The notes: generated by a model not told the origin, from the sequence alone. 64,000 bases of DNA from Planococcus salinarum (GCF_007004625.1 NZ_VIFV01000016.1:1-64000), one strand, 5' to 3'. Numbered from the stretch's first letter, positions 25,182-35,115 are shown. Program-made: numbers and translations.

Positions 25182-25190
25182 TGGTATGAT
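25182..25190 (+). promoter_or_regulatory. Probable extended -10 promoter of gatCAB
   Basis: TGGTATGAT gives an extended -10 (TG-n-TATGAT) 36 bases before the gatC start. No good -35 is seen; the -35 region falls in the end of repeat R3. Confidence 0.5.
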
Positions 25191-25226
25191 ATAGCGTATG
25201 TTTACTGATTTCGGAGGTGTAAGGAA

Positions 25227-25517
25227 ATGGCGAAAATAACAAAAGAAGAAGTGATCGAAGTTGCGCATTTGGCGCGTCTGGCAATTACTGATGAAGAAGC
25301 GGTTCACTTTGCAGAACAATTGGAAGCCATCACAAATGCAATGGAGCTATTGAATGAATTGGATACAGAAAATGTTGAGCCGACTACGCATGTATTGCCG
25401 ATGGTCAATGTAATGCGTGAAGATCAAGCGAAGGCAGGATTGCCGCGTGAAACGGTTTTGAAAAATGTTAAAGAACATATAGCGGGACAAGTAAAAGTTC
25501 CGACGATACTGGAATAA
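25227..25517 (+). CDS. gatC: Asp-tRNA(Asn)/Glu-tRNA(Gln) amidotransferase subunit GatC
   Basis: A 96-aa subunit that wraps around and stabilises GatA in the GatCAB complex, which turns misacylated Glu-tRNA(Gln) or Asp-tRNA(Asn) into the correct product. [17 protein letters not shown] and the acidic ..[13 protein letters not shown] stretch are family marks. GGAGGTGTAAGG precedes ATG 25227. It is the first gene of gatCAB. Confidence 0.96.
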   Translation: MAKITKEEVIEVAHLARLAITDEEAVHFAEQLEAITNAMELLNELDTENVEPTTHVLPMVNVMREDQAKAGLPRETVLKNVKEHIAGQVKVPTILE

Positions 25518-25534
25518 CAGCGAGGAGGGAAACC

Positions 25535-27004
25535 ATGAAATTCTATGACAAGACAGCTGCGGAATTACAGGAATTGATACATAGTAAGGACGCGACAATT
25601 ACCGATATAACAAAAGAAACGTTCAAACGGATCAATGCACTTGACCCGAAAGTCGATGCTTTTCTGGCTATGAATGAAGAACGGGCTCTGGCGTCAGCAA
25701 CTGAATTGGACAACACACCGATGGAACAGCGCGGGCCGCTATTCGGTTTGCCTATTGGCGTCAAAGACAACATCATGACCGAAGGCCTTGTCACTACGGC
25801 TTCAAGCCGTATTTTGGAAGGCTTTGATCCAATCTATAATGCAACGGTCGTTGAAAAACTGCGTGCCGCAGGTATGGTGATTGTCGGTAAATTGAATATG
25901 GACGAATTCGCGATGGGTTCATCGAACGAAAACTCCTATTACAAAAAGACCAGAAATCCGTGGAACCTGGATTATGTGCCAGGCGGATCTTCAGGTGGGT
26001 CGACTGCTGCAGTGGCGGCAGGCGAAGTGCCATTTACACTTGGTTCAGACACCGGTGGGTCAATCCGCCAACCGGCCGCGTTCTGCGGCGTCGTGGGCAT
26101 GAAACCGACATACGGACGGGTTTCCCGTTTCGGCCTGATCGCTTTCGCTTCGTCGTTGGACCAAATTGGTACGGTGACACGCAATGTCAAAGATAATGCG
26201 TTGCTTTTGCAGGCGATTGCAGGCCATGATGAGAAGGATTCCACCTCTGCCGACGTCGAAGTGCCGGATTTTGCTGCTGCATTGACTGGCGACATCACGG
26301 GCCTCCGTATTGGTGTGCCGAAAGAATACTTTGCAGAAGGTGTCAGCGAATCAGCAAAACAAGCGGTTTACAATGCACTTGATGTATTGAAGGAAAAAGG
26401 GGCGAGCTGGGAAGAAATATCCCTGCCCCATTCAAAATATGCTTTAGCGACTTATTATTTATTGGCATCTTCAGAAGCATCTTCCAACCTATCACGCTTC
26501 GACGGGATCCGTTACGGCTATCGCACCAGCAAAGCGGGCAGCCTTCTCGAGTTCTATATGAATACGCGGGCAGAAGGTTTTGGCGATGAAGTGAAACGCC
26601 GCATCATGCTCGGAACCTATGCGTTGAGCTCAGGCTATTATGATGCATATTATAAAAAAGCGCAGAAAGTTCGTACGTTGATCAAGAAGGATTTTGACGA
26701 CGCATTCGAAAATTATGATGTCATCATTAGCCCGACAACTCCGACACCGGCATTTAAAATCGGCGAAATCATCGATGATCCGTTAACGATGTATGCCAAT
26801 GATATCCTGACGATTCCTGTCAACCTGGCCGGCGTACCGGCGATTTCAGTTCCTTGCGGCTTTGATGGGGATATGCCGCTTGGGTTGCAGATTATCGGCA
26901 ATTACTTCGACGAGGAAACGGTTTATCGTACAGCCGATGTTTTTGAAAAAGCGACAGATTTCCATAAAAAAACTCCTCAGTTATGGGAGGGAGCAGCGCA
27001 ATGA
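25535..27004 (+). CDS. gatA: Amidotransferase glutaminase subunit GatA
   Basis: A 489-aa amidase-signature enzyme that hydrolyses glutamine and sends ammonia to GatB. The Ser-cisSer-Lys triad is intact: Lys77 in PIGVKDN, Ser152 in GGSSGGS and Ser176 in DTGGSIR. Length is standard. AGGAGGG precedes the ATG, and the stop overlaps the gatB start (ATGA at 27001-27004). Confidence 0.97.
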   Translation: MKFYDKTAAELQELIHSKDATITDITKETFKRINALDPKVDAFLAMNEERALASATELDNTPMEQRGPLFGLPIGVKDNIMTEGLVTTASSRILEGFDPIYNATVVEKLRAAGMVIVGKLNMDEFAMGSSNENSYYKKTRNPWNLDYVPGGSSGGSTAAVAAGEVPFTLGSDTGGSIRQPAAFCGVVGMKPTYGRVSRFGLIAFASSLDQIGTVTRNVKDNALLLQAIAGHDEKDSTSADVEVPDFAAALTGDITGLRIGVPKEYFAEGVSESAKQAVYNALDVLKEKGASWEEISLPHSKYALATYYLLASSEASSNLSRFDGIRYGYRTSKAGSLLEFYMNTRAEGFGDEVKRRIMLGTYALSSGYYDAYYKKAQKVRTLIKKDFDDAFENYDVIISPTTPTPAFKIGEIIDDPLTMYANDILTIPVNLAGVPAISVPCGFDGDMPLGLQIIGNYFDEETVYRTADVFEKATDFHKKTPQLWEGAAQ

Positions 27005-28431
27005 ATTTTGAAACGATCATCGGGCTCGAAGTGCACGTCGAATTGAAAACCGATTCCAAAATGTTTTCACCTTCACCTGCACACTTCGGCGCAGAACCGA
27101 ATACAAATACAAACGAAATCGACCTCGGCTATCCTGGGGTCCTGCCGGTAGTAAATAAACGCGCAGTGGATTGGGCGATGAAAGCGGCGCTTGCTTTGAA
27201 TTGCGAAATTACGCGCCACACCAAGTTCGACCGCAAAAACTACTTCTACCCGGACAATCCGAAAGCCTATCAAATCTCTCAATTCGACCAGCCGATCGGT
27301 GAACATGGCTGGATCGAAATTGAAGTGAAAGGCGAGAAAAAACGCATCGGCATTACGCGCCTCCATATGGAAGAAGACGCCGGAAAATTGACGCATACGG
27401 ACAATGGCCATTCACTGGTGGATTTCAACCGCCAGGGAACGCCATTGATTGAAATCGTTTCGGAACCGGATATGCGTACTGCGGATGAAGCTTACGCTTT
27501 CCTGGAGAAGATCAAAGCGATCATCCAATATACCGGCGTTTCCGACGTCCGTATGGAAGAGGGATCGCTGCGCTGTGATGCGAATATTTCGTTGCGTCCA
27601 TGGGGCCAGGAACAATTCGGCACGAAAACGGAATTGAAAAACCTGAACTCGTTCAACTATGTACGAAAAGGAATTGAGCACGAACAGGTCCGACAGGAAC
27701 AAGTACTCTTATCTGGAGGTGTGATTCCGCAGGAAACACGCCGTTATGATGAGACGACTGCCAAAACCGTGCTGATGCGCATCAAAGAAGGATCTGATGA
27801 TTACCGTTATTTCCCGGAACCGGATCTTGTGGACATCGTCATCGATGATGCCTGGATCGAACGTGTCCGGGCAGAAATTCCGGAACTTCCGGATGCGCGA
27901 AAAGCCCGATATGTTTCCGAACTGGGCATGTCGCCGTATGACGCCATGGTGCTGACGTTGGCCAAACCGATTTCCGACTTTTTCGAGGCGACGGTTGCTG
28001 AAGGCGCTGACGCAAAACTTGTCTCCAACTGGCTGATGGGTGAAGTTTCTGCCTATCTGAATGCGGAACAAAAAGAATTGGCGGATACGGCGTTAACGCC
28101 GGAAGGACTTGCCGGCATGATCAAATTGATCGCTGATGGCACGATTTCGTCGAAAATCGCCAAGAAAGTGTTCCGTGAATTGATTGAAAAAGGCGGAGAC
28201 GCCAATGATATTGTCAAAGCGAAAGGACTCGTCCAAATTTCGGATGAAGGCGTTTTGCGTGAATACGTAACGAATACATTGGATGCCAACCCGCAATCGA
28301 TTGAAGACTTCAAGAACGGCAAAGACCGCGCAATCGGCTTTTTGGTCGGCCAAATCATGAAAGCGACGAAAGGCCAGGCCAACCCGCCGCTTTTAAATAA
28401 AATACTGTTGGAAGAAATAGGGAACAGGTAA
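27001..28431 (+). CDS. gatB: Amidotransferase subunit GatB
   Basis: A 476-aa subunit that phosphorylates the tRNA-bound glutamate or aspartate and amidates it with ammonia from GatA. It begins [14 protein letters not shown]; the cradle domain holds [10 protein letters not shown] and HMEEDAGK, and the C-terminal tail domain (YqeY-like, about 400-476) binds tRNA. GGGAGGGAG precedes ATG 27001; a start at 26983 would lie inside gatA. It is closed by a terminator. Confidence 0.97.
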   Translation: MNFETIIGLEVHVELKTDSKMFSPSPAHFGAEPNTNTNEIDLGYPGVLPVVNKRAVDWAMKAALALNCEITRHTKFDRKNYFYPDNPKAYQISQFDQPIGEHGWIEIEVKGEKKRIGITRLHMEEDAGKLTHTDNGHSLVDFNRQGTPLIEIVSEPDMRTADEAYAFLEKIKAIIQYTGVSDVRMEEGSLRCDANISLRPWGQEQFGTKTELKNLNSFNYVRKGIEHEQVRQEQVLLSGGVIPQETRRYDETTAKTVLMRIKEGSDDYRYFPEPDLVDIVIDDAWIERVRAEIPELPDARKARYVSELGMSPYDAMVLTLAKPISDFFEATVAEGADAKLVSNWLMGEVSAYLNAEQKELADTALTPEGLAGMIKLIADGTISSKIAKKVFRELIEKGGDANDIVKAKGLVQISDEGVLREYVTNTLDANPQSIEDFKNGKDRAIGFLVGQIMKATKGQANPPLLNKILLEEIGNR

Positions 28432-28451
28432 CAGGCACAAGCGAGAATGAT

Positions 28452-28480
28452 GATGGCCCTTCAATGGGCCATCTTTTTTT
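28452..28480 (+). terminator. gatCAB terminator
   Basis: GATGGCCC at 28452-28459 pairs with GGGCCATC at 28466-28473, followed by seven T. Confidence 0.9.
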
Positions 28481-28549
28481 ATTAGAAAAGATATAATTTG
28501 AAGCTTTTGTTGAAGACAAGTAAACTGAATTTAAAGGAGATGTGATATT

Positions 28550-29110
28550 ATGACATTGGAACAGAATTATTTCGAAAACGCGATAACACTTGAAAAATAT
28601 ATGTCCCAAATGGAATCCAACCAGGATAAGTCCTATTCGATTTACGAGAAGTTCAGTTTGCCGGAAGACAAAGAATTCTTCAATCTCTTAAAAGAGAAGA
28701 ATCCCCATATCCTCGTCATTACTGAAGACTGGTGTGGAGATGCAATGATGAATAATGCGATTCTCCGAAAAATTACGGATGCGGGAGATGTTGAAGTCCG
28801 CTGTGTATACAGGGATGAAAATCCTGAATTGATGGACAGCTTTCCGGCAGATGAAGGACGCTCCATTCCGAAATACATCTTTTTATCGCAGGACGGGGAG
28901 CCATTGGGAGCATGGGGGCCGCGATCTGCTAAGGTCCAGCAATTCGTTGACGACCTGAAAGCAAAATTGCCGGAAGAAGAAGATCCGCAATATGATTTGC
29001 ATTTCAAGACTGTCCTTGGTGAAATCACAGACGGCTTTGTTTACAGGAGTGAATTCTGGGACAGTGTCTATGGCGAATTAAAAGCAGCTTTGACAAAATC
29101 ACTTTCCTAA
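28550..29110 (+). CDS. Thioredoxin-family protein with a single active-site cysteine
   Basis: A 186-aa cytosolic protein with a thioredoxin-like fold. TEDWCGDA near residue 60 replaces the usual WCGPC, so only one cysteine is present, and IPKYIFLSQDG supplies the cis-proline loop. This fits the Thioredoxin_9 type group common in Bacillales, of unknown role. It cannot act as an ordinary dithiol reductase. AAAGGAGATG precedes ATG 28550; TATAAT at 28492-28497 without a good -35 may be its promoter. It stands alone between gatCAB and dgkB. Confidence 0.75.
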   Translation: MTLEQNYFENAITLEKYMSQMESNQDKSYSIYEKFSLPEDKEFFNLLKEKNPHILVITEDWCGDAMMNNAILRKITDAGDVEVRCVYRDENPELMDSFPADEGRSIPKYIFLSQDGEPLGAWGPRSAKVQQFVDDLKAKLPEEEDPQYDLHFKTVLGEITDGFVYRSEFWDSVYGELKAALTKSLS

Positions 29111-29191
29111 AAATGTGAATCTGTAACCGACGGAACTTTTAACTTCTTTTATTGTCTTATTTCCAGAGTAAGTGAGAAAGGCTGAAACCCT

Positions 29192-30103
29192 ATGAAACGA
29201 GCAAGAATTATTTACAATCCCACATCCGGCAGGGAATTATTCCGCAGGCATTTGCCGGAAGTGCTGGAAAAAATGGAAATAGCCGGGTATGAAACTTCCT
29301 GCCATGCAACAACCTGTGAAGGGGATGCCACTGCCGCCGCCATTACAGCTGTGGAAAGAAATTTCGATCTGATTGTAGCAGTTGGCGGAGACGGGACATT
29401 GAACGAAGTGGTTTCCGGTATTTCAACATTCGAGAAGCGTCCTAAGGTAGGTTTGATTCCTATGGGCACCACGAATGATTTTGCCCGGGCGGTACATATT
29501 CCCCGTGACATCAATAAAGCTGTCGATATTATTATTCAGGGCGACTCAATCCCGGTGGACGTGGGAAGAATGAACGAACGTTATTTCATCAACATTGCCG
29601 GGGGGGGCAGGATGACAGAGCTGACATATGAAGTTCCGAGCAAGTTAAAGACGGTGCTTGGCCAAATGGCTTATTATCTGAAAGGCATCGAAATGCTGCC
29701 TTCCATCCGTTCTTCACGCGTGCGCATCGAATATGACGGCGAAGTGTTTGATGATAAGGCGATGATGTTCCTGATCGGACTGACCAATTCAGTCGGCGGT
29801 TTTGAAAAGCTTGCGCCCGATGCCAGCATCAATGATGGGAAATTCACCTTGCTGATATTGAAAGAAGTGAATATGGCAGAGTTTATCCGCCTTGCTTCTC
29901 TGGCGTTACGAGGGGAGCACCTTACAAATCCGCATGTCATTTACGCAAAAGCCAGCAGGATTTCCGTCACATCGAAAGAACGGGTCATGCTGAATCTTGA
30001 CGGTGAGTTCGGCGGTGTGCTGCCGGCAGTTTTCCAGAATCTCGAGAAACATATTGAAGTGCTGGTTCCGATCCAGTCTTTGACTAACAGGGACATTAAT
30101 TAA
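29192..30103 (+). CDS. dgkB: Diacylglycerol kinase DgkB
   Basis: A 303-aa soluble lipid kinase that phosphorylates diacylglycerol left from lipoteichoic acid synthesis, returning it to phospholipid synthesis. RIIYNPTSG at the start and GGDGTLNEV at 65-73 form the DAGK catalytic nucleotide site; MGTTNDFAR is also conserved. GAGAAAGG precedes the ATG with loose spacing. In B. subtilis dgkB is followed by yefA; here a Nudix gene and the cyd genes come between. Confidence 0.94.
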   Translation: MKRARIIYNPTSGRELFRRHLPEVLEKMEIAGYETSCHATTCEGDATAAAITAVERNFDLIVAVGGDGTLNEVVSGISTFEKRPKVGLIPMGTTNDFARAVHIPRDINKAVDIIIQGDSIPVDVGRMNERYFINIAGGGRMTELTYEVPSKLKTVLGQMAYYLKGIEMLPSIRSSRVRIEYDGEVFDDKAMMFLIGLTNSVGGFEKLAPDASINDGKFTLLILKEVNMAEFIRLASLALRGEHLTNPHVIYAKASRISVTSKERVMLNLDGEFGGVLPAVFQNLEKHIEVLVPIQSLTNRDIN

Positions 30104-30153
30104 CAGCGAAACGGGTCCGATGTTCCCAGTAATGTCCATTCCAAAGAAAATGA

Positions 30154-30197
30154 CAGAAAGAAGCCCGGCAGTCAGCTGACTGCCGGGCTTCTTTCTG
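30154..30197. terminator. Bidirectional terminator, dgkB and Nudix gene
   Basis: A near-perfect 44-base palindrome: CAGAAAGAAGCCCGGCAGTC and its complement meet at AGCT, with CTTCTTTCTGTTT on the right and the matching A-rich arm on the left. It lies between two convergent genes. Confidence 0.9.
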
Positions 30198-30210
30198 TTT
30201 GGACACTTAT

Positions 30211-30639
30211 TTACAAAAGTTCAATTGCTGTGTCCTGTTCCATTGCAAGTTTCGGCAGATCATCGACCGGTTCCCACCGGAACAGAAGGGTCATGCCATT
30301 GTCACGGCCACTGCTCTTGATGGTATGTTCCCACTGATCGACCTTTTCCCCCGTATATTCGAAATGGAACATATTGCGTTCGTAAACTTTGTCTTTATGT
30401 TCGGGGTAATAATTGTACTTGTGGATTTTTCCGGCAAAATCCAATACGTCCCGTGGAAGGCCCGTTTCTTCCTGGACTTCCCGGTACAGTGCATCGATGA
30501 GCATTTCTCCTTCGGCGATAGTGCCGCCGGGCACCTGAACGCCGACTTCCGGCTCTCCTTTGTACTCGAAAACCAGTAACTCACGGTTTTCTTCTGGTCC
30601 TCTGGTGATATACGCAAATACTTTTCTGCTTGTTTCCAT
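30211..30639 (-). CDS. NUDIX hydrolase
   Basis: A 142-aa Nudix protein that would hydrolyse a nucleoside diphosphate linked to another group. The box GX5EX7REUXEEXGU is complete, from GGTIAEGE through REVQEETGL near residues 38-61. The substrate is not predictable. The ATG at 30639 is preferred over 30648 because AAAAAAAGGAT lies at proper distance only for the former. It is a single minus-strand gene converging on dgkB. Confidence 0.85.
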   Translation of the reverse strand: METSRKVFAYITRGPEENRELLVFEYKGEPEVGVQVPGGTIAEGEMLIDALYREVQEETGLPRDVLDFAGKIHKYNYYPEHKDKVYERNMFHFEYTGEKVDQWEHTIKSSGRDNGMTLLFRWEPVDDLPKLAMEQDTAIELL

Positions 30640-30849
30640 ATGAATCATCCTTTTTTTATGTTCTTTATAGAATACTAAAAATTCTGCAAAATTTCAAGGA
30701 TGATTAATTATCAGGTGTCACAGCTTATTCATAGTTTTTGGAAAAACCGGGCTTCTGAAATTCCTAAGATAGGATTCCGCGGGCTTGCTTAGGGTACAAT
30801 AATTGTATGAATTAAAAAGAGAAAAAACTTCCTCAGGAGGGATAAGGAA

Positions 30850-32199
30850 ATGGGATTTGAAGATACAGTGCTTTTAAGCCGTATTCTGACATTATTGACT
30901 CTTTCATTTCACATACTTTACGCAACAATCGGAGTCGGTGTACCACTGATGATCATGATTGCCCAGTGGGTTGGGATCAAAAAGAATGATGACCATTATA
31001 TTTTGCTTGCCCGCAGGTGGGCCAGAGGATTTGTAATAACTGTAGCGGTCGGGGTAGTAACAGGAACTGCGATCGGCCTGCAATTGTCGTTGCTCTGGCC
31101 GAACTTTATGCAATTGGCAGGAAATGTTATTGCTTTGCCATTGTTCATGGAAGTATTTGCCTTTTTCTTTGAAGCTATTTTCCTCGGCATTTACCTGTAC
31201 ACATGGGACCGTTTTGAAGACCAGCGCAAGCATTTTCTGCTGCTCATCCCTGTTGCTTTGGGAGCAGCCGCTTCTTCCGTCTTCATCACGATCGTCAATG
31301 CATTCATGAATGCTCCGCAAGGTTTTGATATCTTAAACGGTGAATTTGTCAACGTCAGCCCGCTGCTCGCGATGTTCAGTCCAGCGGTGCCGACCAAAGT
31401 CGCCCACGTCATGGCGACAGCTTTCATGACCAGCGCATTTGTACTGGCATCGATTGCCGCTCTGCGCCTGGTCCAGGGATCAAATCATATTTATCATAAA
31501 AAGGCTTTGCTGCTGACGATGAAGCTTGGCTTTGTGTTCGCAGTTGCAACAGCACTTATCGGAGATTTGTCCGGTAAGTACCTTGCCGAATACCAGCCTG
31601 AAAAGCTGGCGGCTGCCGAATGGCATTTTGAAACAGAAGGGGACGCGGAATTGATTCTCTTCGGGGTACTCGATGGAGAGGAACCAAAGTATGCAATCAA
31701 AATTCCGTATGCGCTGAGTATTCTTGCGCATGGTGACCCGACAGCCGAAGTTATCGGCCTGAATGAATTTCCGGAAGACGAAAGGCCTCCGCTCTGGATC
31801 CATTATTTATTCGATACGATGGTGACCATCGGTATGTGGCTGGCATTCTTCTCCTTTGTTTATCTTGTCGCGGAATGGCGCAGATGGCAGTTCATCACGA
31901 AAAAATGGTTCCGCTGGCTTACAGTGGCGGGAGGACCGTTGGCTTTGATCGCCATCGAAGCCGGCTGGTGGTTTACGGAAGTGGGACGTCAGCCTTGGAT
32001 TCTGCGAGGGTACATGAGAACTAGTGAAGCCGCAACGACAAGCGACCAGGTTGATCTGATGATCATTCTGTTCGCAGGTTTGTATTTCATATTGGGTGTC
32101 GGAACAATTGTTGTGCTGTGGCGTATGTATAAACGCAATCCGGTGGAGAAAGAACTTGCTGACAGACAAAAGGCTGAAAAAGGCGGTGATTTGGAATGA
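30850..32199 (+). CDS. cydA: Cytochrome bd quinol oxidase subunit I, CydA
   Basis: A 449-aa membrane protein with about nine transmembrane helices, carrying the haems and quinol site of a bd-type terminal oxidase. His21 in LSFHILYATIG fits the axial haem ligand in helix 1; GRQPWILRGYMRT near residue 380 is strongly conserved. The length resembles the short-Q-loop Gram-positive form (B. subtilis CydA or YthA). CTCAGGAGGGATAAGG precedes ATG. No Rex-type operator was found upstream; TACAAT at 30795-30800 is a possible -10. It overlaps cydB by four bases. Confidence 0.93.
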   Translation: MGFEDTVLLSRILTLLTLSFHILYATIGVGVPLMIMIAQWVGIKKNDDHYILLARRWARGFVITVAVGVVTGTAIGLQLSLLWPNFMQLAGNVIALPLFMEVFAFFFEAIFLGIYLYTWDRFEDQRKHFLLLIPVALGAAASSVFITIVNAFMNAPQGFDILNGEFVNVSPLLAMFSPAVPTKVAHVMATAFMTSAFVLASIAALRLVQGSNHIYHKKALLLTMKLGFVFAVATALIGDLSGKYLAEYQPEKLAAAEWHFETEGDAELILFGVLDGEEPKYAIKIPYALSILAHGDPTAEVIGLNEFPEDERPPLWIHYLFDTMVTIGMWLAFFSFVYLVAEWRRWQFITKKWFRWLTVAGGPLALIAIEAGWWFTEVGRQPWILRGYMRTSEAATTSDQVDLMIILFAGLYFILGVGTIVVLWRMYKRNPVEKELADRQKAEKGGDLE

Positions 32200-33224
32200 C
32201 ATTAGAAATCATCGGAGTTTCAGTCCTGTGGCTGTTCCTGTTTCTGTACGTGATTGTAGCTTCCATCGATTTTGGTGCCGGCTTTTTCAACGCCTACAGC
32301 GCCTTCACCAATAAACAGCATATCCTGACCGGCATCATCCAGCGGTATCTGTCACCGGTATGGGAAGTGACGAATGTATTTTTCGTTTTCTTCTTCGTGG
32401 GGATTATCGGGTTCTTCCCCAAGACCGCGTTCTATTATGGGACGACATTATTGATTCCTGCGAGCATCGCGCTTGTGTTGCTGGCGATACGCGGTTCTTA
32501 TTATGCCTTCGCCACATACGGCGCAAAGATCAATCACCGCGGTTATATCTATATGTATGGTTTATCAGGGCTCCTGCTGCCGGCGTCGTTATCTCCGGTA
32601 CTGGCAATCTCGGAAGGCGGATTCATCCAAATGAACGGCAGCCAGCCGTATCTCGATTATTGGGCGCTTTTCACAAGCCCGCTGATGTGGAGCATCGTTG
32701 TTCTCAGTCTTACCGCAGTGCTTTATATATCAGCCGTATTCCTCACGTGGTACGCCAATAAAGCCGGAGATGTCAAAGCAACCGACCTGATGCGGAAATA
32801 CGCACTCGTATGGGCAGGACCCGCGATTGTGACGGCGACAGGCATCATCTATGAACTGCGCGCCCACAACCCGGAACATTTCAGCCGCATCCTTGACCTG
32901 TGGTGGGCATTCGGAATTTCGTTCCTGCTGTTCGCCGGTACCGTCTATCTGATCTGGAAACGAAAAAATTACGGGCTGGCTTTTATTTTGCTGGTGGGCC
33001 AATTCTTTAGCGCCTTCTTCGCATATGGAGTCTCCCATTACCCATATCTGCTGTATCCATATTTGACGATCTACGACAGCTTTACGAATGAAGCAATGGC
33101 GATCGCATTGATCATCGCGTTTATTGCGGGCCTTGGTTTATTGCTGCCGTCACTGTACCTATTGTTTCGTCTGTTCTTGTTCGATAAGGATTATGTCAAA
33201 GGTAAATCGGATCACCATGCATAA
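32196..33224 (+). CDS. cydB: Cytochrome bd quinol oxidase subunit II, CydB
   Basis: A 342-aa protein with eight or nine transmembrane segments, the structural partner of CydA. The start VSVLWLFLFLYVIVASIDFG fits the CydB/YthB group. The first bases overlap cydA (ATGA at 32196-32199). A 36-codon gene follows 15 bases after its stop. No cydCD assembly-transporter genes are nearby. Confidence 0.92.
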   Translation: MTLEIIGVSVLWLFLFLYVIVASIDFGAGFFNAYSAFTNKQHILTGIIQRYLSPVWEVTNVFFVFFFVGIIGFFPKTAFYYGTTLLIPASIALVLLAIRGSYYAFATYGAKINHRGYIYMYGLSGLLLPASLSPVLAISEGGFIQMNGSQPYLDYWALFTSPLMWSIVVLSLTAVLYISAVFLTWYANKAGDVKATDLMRKYALVWAGPAIVTATGIIYELRAHNPEHFSRILDLWWAFGISFLLFAGTVYLIWKRKNYGLAFILLVGQFFSAFFAYGVSHYPYLLYPYLTIYDSFTNEAMAIALIIAFIAGLGLLLPSLYLLFRLFLFDKDYVKGKSDHHA

Positions 33225-33239
33225 AAGGGGGCAGTTTTC

Positions 33240-33350
33240 ATGCAGGATTTCTTGATATTCTATGCACCGTTTCTCGTATTGATCGCTTCATTAATCTTTG
33301 GTTTCTGGTTCGCATTGAAAGATGGGCCGGTGTCGAAGGATCGTGACTGA
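33240..33350 (+). CDS. cydS: Cytochrome bd small subunit CydS
   Basis: A 36-aa single-helix protein starting MQDFLIFYAPFLV and ending GFWFALKDGPVSKDRD, with AAGGGGG as ribosome binding site nine bases before ATG. The pattern MQ-FLI-YAP..FW..LKD matches, from memory, the 33-aa CydS seen in the Geobacillus cytochrome bd structure, which packs beside CydA. Position directly after cydB and before the operon terminator fits. Too short for routine gene calling. Confidence 0.88.
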   Translation: MQDFLIFYAPFLVLIASLIFGFWFALKDGPVSKDRD

Positions 33351-33353
33351 CTG

Positions 33354-33384
33354 CGCGTCCAGGCTTTGCCTGGCGCGTTTTTTC
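33354..33384 (+). terminator. cydABS terminator
   Basis: CGCGTCCAGGC pairs with GCCTGGCGCG (one bulged T), followed by TTTTTTC. A degenerate end of the intergenic repeat follows. Confidence 0.88.
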
Positions 33385-33421
33385 TATGTCCGTCGAATCC
33401 AGTTGGTCGCTTGCGCTTTTC
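33384..33421 (+). repeat. Degenerate copy (R5) of the intergenic repeat
   Basis: The stretch reads TATGTCCGTCGAATCCAG then TCGCTTGCGCTTTTC, which is the start and end of the about 120-bp repeat with most of the middle missing. It follows the cydS terminator T-tract. TACAAT (33427-33432) lies five bases after its end, the same spacing as for R1. Confidence 0.55.
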
Positions 33422-33459
33422 TATAGTACAATAAACCAATGTGAAATGGAGTGAACAAA

Positions 33460-34830
33460 TTGAAACCTGTGAACAAAAATGACCGGCTGCTGGTCCACGT
33501 GGAAGATTTGACCCACGACGGAGCAGGAGTTGCCAAAGTAGAAGGGTATCCTTTATTCATCCACGGCGCCTTGCCGGGTGAAGATGTGCATATCCATGTA
33601 TTAAAAACCCTGAAATCCTACGGTTTTGCGAAACTGCTTGAGATTGAACACCCCTCGCCATTCCGCGTTGAAGCACCTTGTCCGGTATTTGATACATGCG
33701 GTGGCTGCCAGATTCAGCACCTGTCTTATGAAGGGCAGATGACCTTTAAACGGAAGCTCGTGCGTGATGCCATCACCCGTATCGGAAAACTGCCGGATGT
33801 TCCGGTACATGCCGTCAAAGGAATGGACAACCCGTGGCGCTACCGCAATAAATCGCAAATCCCTTTCGGCATGGAGGATGGGCGCGTTGTCGCCGGCTTT
33901 TACCAGCCGCGTTCCCACCGGATCGCCGATACGGATATCTGCCTGATCCAGACGCCGGAAGCTGACAGCATCATGGCCGGCATCAAACATAAGTTGACAG
34001 AGATCGGCATTGAACCTTACGAAGAAGAGACGCACCGGGGACAGCTCCGCCACGTCGTCGTCCGTAAAGCCCGTGCCACCGGAGAGGTTATGGTCGTGCT
34101 TGTTACAAAGAAAAAGAAATTCCCGCAGGCGGCTGCGGCTGTTGAACTGATCCAGTCGCTTGTTCCTGAAACGGTGTCAATCGTCCAGAACATCAACCCT
34201 GAAAAAACAAACGTTATTTTCGGTGATGAGACGATTACGCTTTGGGGCAAAGACGTCATAGAAGACCAAATCGGTGGTGTCCGTTTTGAAATCTCAGCAC
34301 GCTCTTTCTACCAGATCAATCCGGAGCAGACAGAAGTGCTTTACGGACAGGCACTCGAATACGCCAATCTGACCGGTGAAGAAACTGTCATCGACGCATA
34401 CTGCGGCATCGGAACGATTTCGCTGTTCCTTGCCAAGCGCGCCAAATTCGTTATGGGCGTGGAAATTGTGGCGCCTGCCATCGAAGATGCCAAACGCAAT
34501 GCCGAACTCAATGGCATCAGCAATACCTTATTCGAAGCGGGACCGGCCGAGCAGGTGATTCCGCGCTGGTACAAAGAAGGCAAGAGAGCCGATGTCCTCG
34601 TGGTCGATCCGCCGCGCAAAGGATGCGACGAGCAATTGCTTCACACCATTTTGAAACAGCGCCCGGAGCGGGTTGTCTATGTATCCTGCAACCCGGCCAC
34701 ACTCGCCAGGGACCTCCGGATTCTTGAAGACGGCGGCTACCGCACACAGGAAGTCCAGCCGGTGGACATGTTCCCGCAATCTACCCACTGCGAAGCAGTC
34801 GCATGGTTGCAGCTCGGGGCGAAAGAATAA
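33460..34830 (+). CDS. rlmCD: 23S rRNA (uracil-C5) methyltransferase RlmCD (YefA-like)
   Basis: A 456-aa enzyme with an N-terminal TRAM domain (about 8-65), a 4Fe-4S site (APCPVFDTCGGCQ plus a later Cys) and a SAM methyltransferase domain with DAYCGIGTISLFLA, DPPRKGCDE and VSCNPATLARD, the last holding the catalytic Cys. B. subtilis YefA methylates U747 and U1939 of 23S rRNA. TTG 33460 has GGAG eight bases upstream and gives the expected N-terminus; GTG 33451 is possible. A paralogue lies at 61415. Confidence 0.88.
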   Translation: MKPVNKNDRLLVHVEDLTHDGAGVAKVEGYPLFIHGALPGEDVHIHVLKTLKSYGFAKLLEIEHPSPFRVEAPCPVFDTCGGCQIQHLSYEGQMTFKRKLVRDAITRIGKLPDVPVHAVKGMDNPWRYRNKSQIPFGMEDGRVVAGFYQPRSHRIADTDICLIQTPEADSIMAGIKHKLTEIGIEPYEEETHRGQLRHVVVRKARATGEVMVVLVTKKKKFPQAAAAVELIQSLVPETVSIVQNINPEKTNVIFGDETITLWGKDVIEDQIGGVRFEISARSFYQINPEQTEVLYGQALEYANLTGEETVIDAYCGIGTISLFLAKRAKFVMGVEIVAPAIEDAKRNAELNGISNTLFEAGPAEQVIPRWYKEGKRADVLVVDPPRKGCDEQLLHTILKQRPERVVYVSCNPATLARDLRILEDGGYRTQEVQPVDMFPQSTHCEAVAWLQLGAKE

Positions 34831-34844
34831 ATTTTTATAACCTG

Positions 34845-34879
34845 AATCCGGACGTGAAAAGCGTCCGGATTTTTTTATT
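34845..34879 (+). terminator. rlmCD terminator
   Basis: AATCCGGACG at 34845-34854 pairs perfectly with CGTCCGGATT at 34862-34871, followed by a T run. Confidence 0.9.
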
Positions 34880-34956
34880 TTATTCGATAGAAAAGTTTTG
34901 TGATGTCTTAAATGGGTAAAGAATAGGGAATACTTTATAAGGAGAGAACGGACACC

Positions 34957-35115
34957 ATGGAACAGATACCCTTATCGAAGTTCGAAGATAAACGCTCGAA
35001 TGTCATCGAAGAATTGGTGGCGCAAAATGTCTTTAAAATCAATGGACGGCAATTATATGAGTTGAGCCTATTTGAATTGATGAAGGAATATACACAGAAA
35101 AGCCTTAGCTCGTAA
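34957..35115 (+). CDS. FbpA-like Fur-regulated basic protein family
   Basis: A 52-aa protein containing VIEELVAQNVFKINGRQLYE, which fits the FbpA family (NGxQLYELSLxELxxEY) of B. subtilis. FbpA and its partners help the small RNA FsrA spare iron. This copy is not notably basic and no convincing Fur box is seen upstream, so an iron role is only suggested by the family. ATAAGGAGAG precedes ATG 34957. It is a single-gene unit with its own terminator; it is too short for routine gene calling. Confidence 0.75.
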   Translation: MEQIPLSKFEDKRSNVIEELVAQNVFKINGRQLYELSLFELMKEYTQKSLSS

